Program-made: the position numbers and the translations under genes
Origin: Syntrophorhabdaceae bacterium
GTDB lineage: Bacteria > Desulfobacterota > Syntrophorhabdia > Syntrophorhabdales > Syntrophorhabdaceae
Assembly: GCA_026415015.1 (NCBI GenBank)
Contig: JAOAHW010000222.1
Location: forward strand, 1 to 6,613
DNA length: 6,613 nucleotides
Reading direction: 5' to 3'
Part shown: positions 1-6,594 of the stretch, in pieces
How the letters are laid out: the number at the start of each line of letters is the position of its first letter
Numbering within the stretch: the stretch's first letter is position 1
Notes under the pieces: generated by a model
The model's input: only the letters and a program-made list of their open reading frames with translations
What the model was told of the DNA's origin: nothing
Database searches by the model: none

Positions 1-18
1 GATGTGTATAAGAGACAG
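1..18 (+). other. Residual Nextera/Tn5 mosaic-end adapter (artificial)
   Basis: The first 18 bases, GATGTGTATAAGAGACAG, are the last 18 of the 19 bases of the Tn5 transposase mosaic end used in tagmentation libraries. They are not genomic sequence. Read in the downstream gene's frame, the ATG at base 2 gives the false N-terminus MCIRDR, a peptide typical of untrimmed adapters in databases. The same element lies inverted at the other end of the window, which supports the artefact reading. Confidence 0.97.
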
Positions 19-1000
19 GAGTATAATACTGCTTTCCGCACATATTGCTGCCATGGCACCAGGGACAAATGTGGGTGCTGCACATCCAGTCTCTATAGGT
101 AAGGATAAGGCGGACAAGGAGATGATGTCCAAGGTAGTGAAGGATGCAGAGGCATATGCAAGGAGCATTGCCATGAAAAGGGGAAGGAATATAGAGTGGG
201 CAGCAAAGGCAGTAAAAGAGAGTGCCTCTATTACTGCAAAGGATGCCATTGAAAAAAATGTCATAGATATTGTGGCAGAGGATATAGACAGGCTTATAGA
301 AGGTATAGATGGAAAAATTGTAGAGACAAAAAAGGGTAAGACAAAGCTGGATCTGAAAGGTAAAAAAAGAAATACCATAGATATGCCCTTTAAATACAGG
401 TTTCTCTCTTACATAAGTGACCCGAATGTGGCATATATACTCATGATGATAGGTCTATACGGCATACTGTTTGAGATATATAGTCCAGGCGCTATCTTTC
501 CAGGGGTGATTGGTGGTATATCCATTATCCTTGCTCTCTACGCATTCTCCACAATACCCATAAGTTATGCAGGGATATTTCTCATTTTACTGGGTATTGT
601 ATTCTTTATCCTGGAGCTAAAGATAATAAGTCACGGTGTCCTTGGCATAGCTGGAATTATATCTATAGTGATAGGGTCTATTATGCTCGTGGATCTCCCT
701 TACAGTGCATTGTCTATTTCATGGGAAAGCATCCTTATTGTTGTTATACTCTCTGGTATATTTTTCTTTGGTGTGTTATCCTATGCAGTAAAGGCACAGT
801 TGTCAAAGGTAAAGACAGGCAAAGAGGGTATCATTGGAGAAGAAGGGGAGGCAACTACAGACATACTGGAAAAAGGTAAGGTATTTTTACACGGTGAGCT
901 TTGGAATGCAAGAAGTGATGCTTTAATAAAAAAAGGAGAGAGGGTAATTGTTGAGAAGGTAGATGGGCTTTTGCTCATTGTAAAGAAAAAGGGAGGTTAA
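19..1000 (+). CDS. nfeD: NfeD family membrane-bound serine protease, 5'-truncated (stomatin operon partner)
   Basis: This is the C-terminal part of a long-form NfeD (1510-N type, ClpP-class) protease, which in characterised relatives cleaves the hydrophobic C-terminus of a partner stomatin. Numbering below counts the six adapter-derived residues from base 2. Residues 7-105 are the end of the ClpP-like domain, with the family block AHIAAMAPGTNVGAAHPV (13-30) and RSIAMKRGRN (54-63). K44 is the likely catalytic lysine, by inference. The catalytic serine normally sits in an A-S-A-G motif just before this block, so it is lost about three residues beyond the break. About five hydrophobic segments follow (roughly 143-160, 165-183, 188-206, 209-230, 243-262), then a C-terminal OB-fold NfeD domain (about 273-330). 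The gene is open at its 5' end; the ATG at base 2 is adapter, not a start. The stop is one base before the slipin ATG, so the two are almost certainly co-translated. Confidence 0.93.
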
Positions 1001-1001
1001 A

Positions 1002-1754
1002 ATGATACCATTTGCATTTGTAATTATAATAATTATATTTTTCCTTGCAAGCGCCATAAAGATCTTAAATGAGTATGAGAGGGGTGTTGTATTTAGGCTC
1101 GGAAGGGTCCTCGGTAGCCCCAAGGGCCCTGGTCTTATAATCCTGATCCCTATAATAGACAGGATGGTGAAGGTAAGCCTAAGGACAGTAGTCCTGGATG
1201 TCCCTCCCCAGGATGTCATTACTAAGGATAACGTGTCAATAAAGGTAAATGCTGTTGTCTATTTCAGGGTTGTGGATGCCTTGAAGGCCATTGTGGAGAT
1301 AGAGAACTATCTATATGCCACAAGCCAGCTCTCTCAGACAACATTGAGGAGTGTCCTTGGTCAGGCTGAGCTCGATGAACTTCTATCTCACAGAGAAAAG
1401 ATAAATGATAGGCTCCAGGATATACTGGATGCCCATACAGAGCCCTGGGGTATAAAGGTGGCCAATGTAGAGGTAAAAAATGTTGACCTTCCTCAGGAGA
1501 TGCAGCGAGCACTGGCAAGGCAGGCAGAGGCTGAAAGGGAGAGAAGGGCAAAGGTCATTGGTGCAGAAGGTGAATATCAGGCAGCAGCAAAACTTTCTGA
1601 GGCCTCTGATATACTCTCAAAGAATCCCATGGCACTGCAACTACGTTATCTCCAGACGCTCATAGAGATATCAACTGAGAAAAACTCGACCATTGTCTTT
1701 CCAATACCCATAGACCTCATTAAGGTCTTTACAGACAAGATCAAGAAAGATTGA
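1002..1754 (+). CDS. Slipin/stomatin family (SPFH/band 7) membrane protein
   Basis: A 250-residue membrane-anchored scaffold of the stomatin/slipin family, which forms oligomers and organises membrane microdomains. An N-terminal hydrophobic segment (residues 2-19) is followed directly by EYERGVVFRLGR (24-35), then the SPFH domain with VPPQDVITKDNVSIKVNAVV (67-86), ATSQLSQTTLRSVLG (106-120) and WGIKVANVEVKNVDLP (149-164). A charged helical region rich in E, R and A (about 165-200) should form a coiled coil. The C-terminal stretch NSTIVFPIPIDLI (228-240) corresponds to the hydrophobic segment that the partner NfeD protease cuts in Pyrococcus horikoshii. Length is normal for prokaryotic slipins. 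The start is supported by GGGAGG at 991-996, five bases upstream; this site overlaps the end of nfeD, suggesting translational coupling. The role in this organism is inferred from the family. Confidence 0.95.
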   Translation: MIPFAFVIIIIIFFLASAIKILNEYERGVVFRLGRVLGSPKGPGLIILIPIIDRMVKVSLRTVVLDVPPQDVITKDNVSIKVNAVVYFRVVDALKAIVEIENYLYATSQLSQTTLRSVLGQAELDELLSHREKINDRLQDILDAHTEPWGIKVANVEVKNVDLPQEMQRALARQAEAERERRAKVIGAEGEYQAAAKLSEASDILSKNPMALQLRYLQTLIEISTEKNSTIVFPIPIDLIKVFTDKIKKD

Positions 1755-1782
1755 TTAGATTGGAGGCTATAAGATATAAAAA

Positions 1783-1786
1783 GGGG
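1783..1786 (+). promoter_or_regulatory. Ribosome binding site choosing the carboxypeptidase start
   Basis: GGGG within AAGGGGAA lies nine bases before the ATG at 1796. It favours that ATG over the in-frame TTG at 1751, which overlaps the slipin stop codon, and over the ATG at 1791, which meets a TGA two codons later. Confidence 0.55.
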
Positions 1787-1795
1787 AATAATGGG

Positions 1796-2971
1796 ATGAA
1801 GAGATGGATTATTATTTTGCTTGTTATGTCTTTCTGGGCTTCTTCTGCCTATGCAAGGCCTGTACCCCATAAAAAAGTGGTAAAAAAGCCTGTAGCTGAA
1901 AAGACAGCACCTTATAAGGCTTTTATAGTAACAGAGGCATCAACAGGAAGGATGATTGACGGAGAAAATATCCACGAAAAAAGACCACCTGCCAGTGTTA
2001 CAAAGCTCATGCTTGCCTATGTTGTGATGGATAAACTGAATAAAAAGGAGATAAACCTGACTGACAAGATTACTGTGTCCAAAGAGGCATCAAAGATGGG
2101 TGGCAGTCAGGTATATTTAAAAGAAGGTGAGGTGTTTACATTAGAGGACCTTATGAAGGCAACCCTTGTTGCATCAGGTAATGATTCAGCAGTTGCCATT
2201 GCAGAGCATGTGGCAGGGAGTAAAGAAGAGTTTATAAAACTCATGAATGAAAAGGCAAAGGCCCTTGGTATGATGGAGACTGAGTTTAATTCTGTTCACG
2301 GTCTGCCGCCATCAAAAGGGGAAAAAGAGGATTTAACTACATGCCATGACCTTGCCATACTGGCAAGGGAACTTATTAAATATCCAAAGATAATTGAATG
2401 GACATCTATTAAGACTGAAGGTTTCAGGGATGGAAAATTTATCATGAATAACCACAATAAACTATTGACCAAGATGCCTGGCATAGTAGACGGATTGAAG
2501 ACAGGATACTACAGCCAGACAGGTTTTAATATAGTGGCCACAGGCAAAAAGAATGAGCTGAGGCTTATTGTGGTTGTTATGGGAAGTCCTTCAGCAAAGA
2601 TAAGGGATGAGGTTGCTATTGAGAAATTCAAAAAGGCATTTGCTCAATACAGGATAGTAAATGTTGTAAAAAAAGGCGAGGTCATAGATAAGGACATATT
2701 CCTCATAGATGGTAAATATAGAAAAATAAAAGGCGTGGCAAATGCAGGCTTTATATATCCTGTCCCAAACGATAAAAAGGATTTGATAAAAAAGGAATAT
2801 GTTGTTCAAGAGAAGGTAAAAGGAGAGGTAAAGGAAGGTCAGAAGCTTGGTGAGGTTGTTGTGAAACTTGAAAATAATGTTATTGCAAAGGTGGATATTG
2901 TGTCTCCAGTTTATATTCCCAAGGCAAATCTGTTTACAAGATTTATAAGAAGATTGGGGTTAAATATTTAG
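1796..2971 (+). CDS. D-alanyl-D-alanine carboxypeptidase (peptidase S11, PBP5/6/DacF type)
   Basis: A 391-residue secreted low-molecular-weight penicillin-binding protein that removes the terminal D-Ala from peptidoglycan stem peptides. From the ATG at 1796 the protein opens with a clean signal peptide, MKRW plus a hydrophobic core and a predicted SPase I cut after SSAYA (residue 20). Starting at the upstream in-frame TTG (1751) would add 15 charged residues before it. A lysine/proline-rich linker (23-38) precedes the catalytic domain. All three active-site motifs are intact: SVTK (S67 nucleophile, K70), SGN (127-129) and KTG (235-237), with the usual NHNKLL upstream of the last. A PBP5 C-terminal beta-sandwich domain follows (about 288-375). 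The end, ANLFTRFIRRLGLNI, looks like the amphipathic helix that tethers these enzymes to the outer face of the inner membrane. The gap from slipin is 41 bases with no visible terminator. Members of S11 (DacA, DacC, DacF) cannot be told apart here, so no symbol is given. Confidence 0.95.
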   Translation: MKRWIIILLVMSFWASSAYARPVPHKKVVKKPVAEKTAPYKAFIVTEASTGRMIDGENIHEKRPPASVTKLMLAYVVMDKLNKKEINLTDKITVSKEASKMGGSQVYLKEGEVFTLEDLMKATLVASGNDSAVAIAEHVAGSKEEFIKLMNEKAKALGMMETEFNSVHGLPPSKGEKEDLTTCHDLAILARELIKYPKIIEWTSIKTEGFRDGKFIMNNHNKLLTKMPGIVDGLKTGYYSQTGFNIVATGKKNELRLIVVVMGSPSAKIRDEVAIEKFKKAFAQYRIVNVVKKGEVIDKDIFLIDGKYRKIKGVANAGFIYPVPNDKKDLIKKEYVVQEKVKGEVKEGQKLGEVVVKLENNVIAKVDIVSPVYIPKANLFTRFIRRLGLNI

Positions 2972-2972
2972 T

Positions 2973-4217
2973 ATGGAAAAAGAATTTTCAATGTTAAACG
3001 GCAAGGAGATTATAGTAGGCATTACAGGGGGTATAGCAGCATATAAGACTGCAGAATTAGTCAGAGAATTGACAAAAAGGGGTGCTAATGTCCATGTGGT
3101 CATGACAAAAAATGCCATGGAATTTGTAACACCCCTCACATTCCAGACTATATCAGGGAACCCTGTGGTGCATCAGATGTTTGAACTCTTCTATGGTTCA
3201 AAGATAGGTCACATTGCCCTATCTGATATTGCAGACCAGATGGTTATTGTCCCGGCAACAGCAAATATCATAGGGAAGATTGCAAATGGTATTGCCGATG
3301 ACTTTTTGACAACGATGGTCATGGCAACCACTGTGCCCATACTCTTTGTCCCTTCCATGAATACAAAGATGTGGGAGAGTAAGGCTGTCCAGTGTAATAT
3401 TGGCAAGCTAAAGGAAAACGGTTTTGAGATAATGGAACCAGGGATAGGTGACCTTGCCTGCGGGACACAGGGGAAGGGCAGACTTCCTACCATAGGAGAG
3501 ATACTCGAGAAGATGGAGGATATATTCACTAAAAAAGACCTTGCAGGAGAGAGGATACTGGTTACTGCAGGTCCTACAATGGAGTTTATAGACCCTGTTA
3601 GATGTATAACCAACAGGTCATCAGGGAAGATGGGTTATTCCATTGCAAAGCTGGCCAGGAGGAGGGGTGCAGAGGTAATACTTATTACAGGAAAGACATA
3701 TCTTGAACCACCAAGAAATGACATAAAGATTATTGAGATAACCACGGCAAATGTGATGAGGGATGCAGTCCTGGAGCATTACAAGGAGTGTTCTGTCATA
3801 ATAAAGACTGCTGCTGTTGCTGATTTTAGATGCCGTGCAGAGAACTGTCAGAAGATAAAAAAGCAGGAAGGCCAGGATATAATGATGTTAGAGCTTGAGA
3901 AGAATCCTGATATTATTGGAGAACTTGGAAGGTTAAAGGAAGACCGCATACTTGTTGGCTTTGCCGCAGAGACAGAGAAGCTTGTTGAACATGCCTATGA
4001 TAAACTAAGTAGAAAAAAACTCGACCTCATCATTGCCAATGACGTGTCTAAACCTGGTATAGGGTTTGGTTCTGATAGGAACGAGGTTACTATAATAGAT
4101 ACCACAGGCTATGCAAGGCATGTCCCTGAGAAGAGCAAGGATGAAATTGCCGATGTGATCCTTGATGCAGTAAAGAGGGTATTAAAAAAGAAAAAAAAGA
4201 AGAATAGAGCCTCGTGA
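2973..4217 (+). CDS. coaBC: Bifunctional phosphopantothenoylcysteine decarboxylase / phosphopantothenate-cysteine ligase
   Basis: A cytoplasmic enzyme for two successive steps of coenzyme A synthesis: CoaB joins cysteine to 4'-phosphopantothenate using CTP, and CoaC (FMN-dependent) decarboxylates the product to 4'-phosphopantetheine. The N-terminal CoaC domain (about 7-185) has GITGGIAAYK (16-25), the catalytic histidine H80 in IGHIALSD, the PATANIIGKIANGIADD block, PSMNTKMW (127-134, N130) and the active-site-flap cysteine C163 in ACGTQGKGR. The CoaB domain (about 191-405) has VTAGPTMEFIDPVR, ITNRSSGKMG with N214, AAVADFR, KIKK (294-297) and VGFAAETE. Every catalytic residue expected from E. 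coli Dfp is present, and 414 residues is a usual length. It starts one base after the carboxypeptidase stop. The ATG at 2991 (MLNGKEIIVG...) fits known family N-termini slightly better; neither start has a strong ribosome site. The lysine-rich tail is encoded by an A-rich run. Confidence 0.96.
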   Translation: MEKEFSMLNGKEIIVGITGGIAAYKTAELVRELTKRGANVHVVMTKNAMEFVTPLTFQTISGNPVVHQMFELFYGSKIGHIALSDIADQMVIVPATANIIGKIANGIADDFLTTMVMATTVPILFVPSMNTKMWESKAVQCNIGKLKENGFEIMEPGIGDLACGTQGKGRLPTIGEILEKMEDIFTKKDLAGERILVTAGPTMEFIDPVRCITNRSSGKMGYSIAKLARRRGAEVILITGKTYLEPPRNDIKIIEITTANVMRDAVLEHYKECSVIIKTAAVADFRCRAENCQKIKKQEGQDIMMLELEKNPDIIGELGRLKEDRILVGFAAETEKLVEHAYDKLSRKKLDLIIANDVSKPGIGFGSDRNEVTIIDTTGYARHVPEKSKDEIADVILDAVKRVLKKKKKKNRAS

Positions 4218-4254
4218 TAAGGATACTGAATACAGATATAACTCATAGCAGATT

Positions 4255-5613
4255 ATGCTTATTACATCAAGAAATACCCTGAGAATTTCATCTGCATTTA
4301 TAACTCTTTTTTGTCTATGGATAGCCTTATCCATCCCCATATGTCATGCCTATACAAAAGAGGACAGGATTGCAGATGTTGTTGAGGCAGTCGGCAGGGC
4401 AATAGTAAATATCAAGACAGAGGAGATTTCCAGAACCAATTCAGAGGAAGACAGAAAGACACCACTTACAAAAAGATTATTAGAATATGATAGGGAAGAG
4501 GAGCTTAATGAAAATTATGGCTCAGGGGTTGTAATAAATCCTAATGGCATCATTGTTACCAATGAACATCTCATCTCAAGGGCAATTAATATAAGGGTAA
4601 AATTTTTAAACGGTAAGGAATACGATGCCTATGTATTAGGAAGTGACCCGGAGTTTGATATAGCCCTTTTAAAGATTACAGACAAAACAGAATTTCCTTA
4701 TCTGAAGGTAAATAGGAAAAAACCAGTGAGAGTCGGTGAGAGGGCTATTGTTATAGGAAATCCTTATGGCCTTTCCAATTCTGTAAGCGTCGGTGTGGTA
4801 AGTGCTTTGGGGAGAAATTTGAGGATTGATAATAGGGTATATGTGAATCTTATACAGACAGATGCTGCCATCAATCCTGGAAACAGCGGCGGTGTCCTTA
4901 TGGATATAGATGGTAATCCCATAGGCATTGTGACAGCTATCTACAGCGAAGGCAAGGGGATAGGTTTTGCTATTCCCATCGAAGATGTAATGAATATGCT
5001 CTCTGAATTCCTTGATGTAAATGTAAAGAGGCCAATCCTCGGTTTTTTTATAGAGAAAAAAATCAGTGAAAATGAAAATTTTTTCTATGTTAATAAGATA
5101 ATACCGAATAGCCCTGCAGACAGAATGGGGATAAGGGTCGGTGATAGGATTGTAGAGATGAATAACAAAAAAATAAGAGAGGGTGTAAAGTTCTATAAAA
5201 CCTTAAGGGCTATGGCAAGACAGGATGAGGTGCAATTAAAGATAATGAGGGGTCAGAGATCTTTTATTGTCCAATTGGATGTGAAGGAGATAAATGAATA
5301 CAGGCCAGTGCCCCTTGACGAAAATCTTTGTGATATAAGGGTCTCTGATATAAAGGGATACCCAAGGCTTAAATATAAGATAAAACAGAGGGAAGGTGTT
5401 GTAATTACAAAGGTATATAAAGGTGGCCTTGCAGATAAAAGTGGACTACGAGATGGTGATATTATTATAAAGATCAATAACTTTCTCATCTCCAACAAAG
5501 AGGATTTTGAGACATATATGATGGAGGGATTGAAGAGAAACTACATTTTATATCAGGTTAAGAGAAAGGATAATATATTTTATCTGCCTCTAAAACTTGA
5601 TAAACTGCTTTAG
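4255..5613 (+). CDS. HtrA/Deg family trypsin-like serine protease with two PDZ domains
   Basis: A 452-residue exported protease of the DegP/DegQ type (peptidase S1C), which degrades or holds misfolded proteins outside the cytoplasmic membrane. The N-terminus (about 1-32) is a signal sequence with a hydrophobic core, probably cut after CHA (32); if uncut it would be a membrane anchor as in DegS. The catalytic triad is complete: H105 in TNEHLIS (usually TNxHV), D135 in DPEFDIALLKI and S211 in INPGNSGG, followed by IGFAIPI (236-242). The first PDZ domain is about 258-345 (IIPNSPADRMGIRVGDRIV) and the second about 355-448 (VYKGGLADKSGLRDGDIII). A charged insertion (about 56-86) precedes the protease core and corresponds to the regulatory LA loop region. 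The gap from coaBC is 37 bases, and no good Shine-Dalgarno site precedes the ATG, so expression may be low or coupled. Which Deg paralogue this is cannot be decided. Confidence 0.94.
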   Translation: MLITSRNTLRISSAFITLFCLWIALSIPICHAYTKEDRIADVVEAVGRAIVNIKTEEISRTNSEEDRKTPLTKRLLEYDREEELNENYGSGVVINPNGIIVTNEHLISRAINIRVKFLNGKEYDAYVLGSDPEFDIALLKITDKTEFPYLKVNRKKPVRVGERAIVIGNPYGLSNSVSVGVVSALGRNLRIDNRVYVNLIQTDAAINPGNSGGVLMDIDGNPIGIVTAIYSEGKGIGFAIPIEDVMNMLSEFLDVNVKRPILGFFIEKKISENENFFYVNKIIPNSPADRMGIRVGDRIVEMNNKKIREGVKFYKTLRAMARQDEVQLKIMRGQRSFIVQLDVKEINEYRPVPLDENLCDIRVSDIKGYPRLKYKIKQREGVVITKVYKGGLADKSGLRDGDIIIKINNFLISNKEDFETYMMEGLKRNYILYQVKRKDNIFYLPLKLDKLL

Positions 5614-5617
5614 GGGG
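5613..5617 (+). promoter_or_regulatory. Strong ribosome binding site of the DUF1844 gene, overlapping the htrA stop
   Basis: GGGGG, whose first G is the last base of the htrA TAG stop, lies five bases before the ATG at 5623. It fixes that start and suggests the small gene is translated efficiently by ribosomes finishing htrA. Confidence 0.7.
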
Positions 5618-5622
5618 TACAT

Positions 5623-5877
5623 ATGGATGAAACTTTGAATTTTTCTACCTTTATTCTTTCTCTTTCTACTTCAGTGCTTGTTAATTTGGGTGAGCTTCCA
5701 GACCCGCTTTCCAATGAAAAAAAAGTTGACCTCACACTGGCAAAACACTCTATTGATGTTATTGAGATGCTAAAGGAAAAGACAAAAGGAAACCTCACTG
5801 AAGAGGAAGATAGACTCATAAACAATATCCTCTATGACCTGATGATGAAGTATGTAGAGGCTGCAAAAAAAGGTTAA
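5623..5877 (+). CDS. DUF1844 family small conserved protein
   Basis: An 84-residue protein with the DUF1844 pattern: the N-terminal FSTFILSLSTSVLVNLGELPDP (residues 7-28), a variable link, then AKHSIDVIEMLKEKTKGNL (40-58) and a final helical block TEEEDRLINNILYDLMMKYV (60-79). The length is within the family's usual range. No enzyme motif is visible and the biochemical function is unknown; it looks like a small all-helical cytoplasmic protein, although the N-terminal stretch is moderately hydrophobic. It begins nine bases after the htrA stop with a strong ribosome site, so it is probably part of the same transcript. The 71-residue reading frame on the opposite strand is a shadow. Confidence 0.88.
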   Translation: MDETLNFSTFILSLSTSVLVNLGELPDPLSNEKKVDLTLAKHSIDVIEMLKEKTKGNLTEEEDRLINNILYDLMMKYVEAAKKG

Positions 5878-5902
5878 TATTTTATTTTAAATGGAATTGT
5901 TT

Positions 5903-5908
5903 TATAAT
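5903..5908 (+). promoter_or_regulatory. Possible -10 element in the gap before the MEMO gene
   Basis: The 65-base gap 5878-5942 is very A+T-rich and contains a perfect TATAAT about 35 bases before the MEMO start. The best -35 candidate at normal spacing (TTTATT, 5881-5886) is poor, and a chance match is quite possible in DNA this rich in A and T. No stem-loop terminator is visible in the gap, so read-through from the DUF1844 gene is equally possible. Confidence 0.3.
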
Positions 5909-5942
5909 TATGATTTAGAAAAAATACCAAGAGGAATAGAAT

Positions 5943-6594
5943 ATGCAAACAATTAGAGAGCCATCGGTAAGTGGTTCTTTTTATCCTGCAAACCCTTCTG
6001 TTTTAAAGAGGGATATTGAGAGTTACATAAAGTCTGCAAATATAGTGCATGTAAAAGGTGATATAAAAGGAATAATCTCTCCCCATGCAGGATATATGTA
6101 TTCTGGTCATGTGGCTGCATACGGTTTCAAGGCAATCTCAAAATCTGTATACGATACAGTTATAGTCATTGCACCGAGCCACAGGGCCTTTCTTGAAGGT
6201 GCATCTATTATGGATAGAGGGGGTTATAAGACACCATTGGGTATAGTGGAGATAGATGAGGAGACCGCAGGGATATTACTAAAAAAAGGTAATATCATCA
6301 CAAACGATATTGAGCCTCATAAAAGGGAACACTCCCTTGAGGTTCAACTCCCTTTTCTGCAAATTGCCCTTGGTGATTTTAGATTAATACCCATTATAAT
6401 GATTGGTAGTGATGTGGAGGTTTGTGAGACCCTGTCTTCTATTATATATGATGTTATTAAAGACATGAAAAAGAGATTTCTCATTGTGGGCAGCACTGAC
6501 CTATCCCATTATTATTCATATAAAGAGGCTGTGCAGATTGATAGTATAGCTGTGAAGCATATAGAAGACTTCGATATACAGGGCATGATAAAAG
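5943..6594 (+). CDS. amrB: MEMO family protein (AmmeMemoRadiSam system protein B), 3'-truncated
   Basis: The first 217 codons of a MEMO-family protein; full-length members are about 260-300 residues. The family fold is related to class III extradiol dioxygenases. The start at 5943 has GAGGA (5931-5935) seven bases upstream and gives REPSVSGSFYPANPS, the typical family N-terminus. Conserved residues visible: H48 in SPHAGYMYSG, H80 in APSHRAF, H130 in EHSLEVQLPFL, and D186 and H189 in GSTDLSHYY, which together form the metal-site region. The conserved cysteine expected near the C-terminus lies beyond the break. In many bacteria and archaea this gene occurs with AMMECR1 (AmrA) and a radical SAM protein (AmrS); neither is visible because the contig ends. 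The codons after 6594 (reading A-V-S-Y-T-H) are adapter, not gene. The activity of the bacterial protein is not well established. Confidence 0.92.

Noticed and set aside
2..19. ATG at base 2 as the start of a complete 332-residue NfeD
   Set aside because: The first six codons are adapter-derived, and the protease domain is missing its catalytic serine half.
923..1219. 98-residue minus-strand open frame across the nfeD/slipin joint
   Set aside because: It overlaps two well-supported genes and has no family features; it is an antisense shadow.
1751..1795. In-frame TTG start for the carboxypeptidase overlapping the slipin stop (TTGA)
   Set aside because: It would place 15 charged residues before a well-formed signal peptide; ATG at 1796 has its own ribosome site.
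3209..3613. 134-residue open frame on the minus strand inside coaBC
   Set aside because: It is fully covered by conserved CoaBC motifs on the other strand, and its translation shows no recognisable domain.
5878..5942. Terminator between the DUF1844 and MEMO genes
   Set aside because: The gap has T-rich stretches but no G+C-containing stem that could form an intrinsic terminator hairpin.
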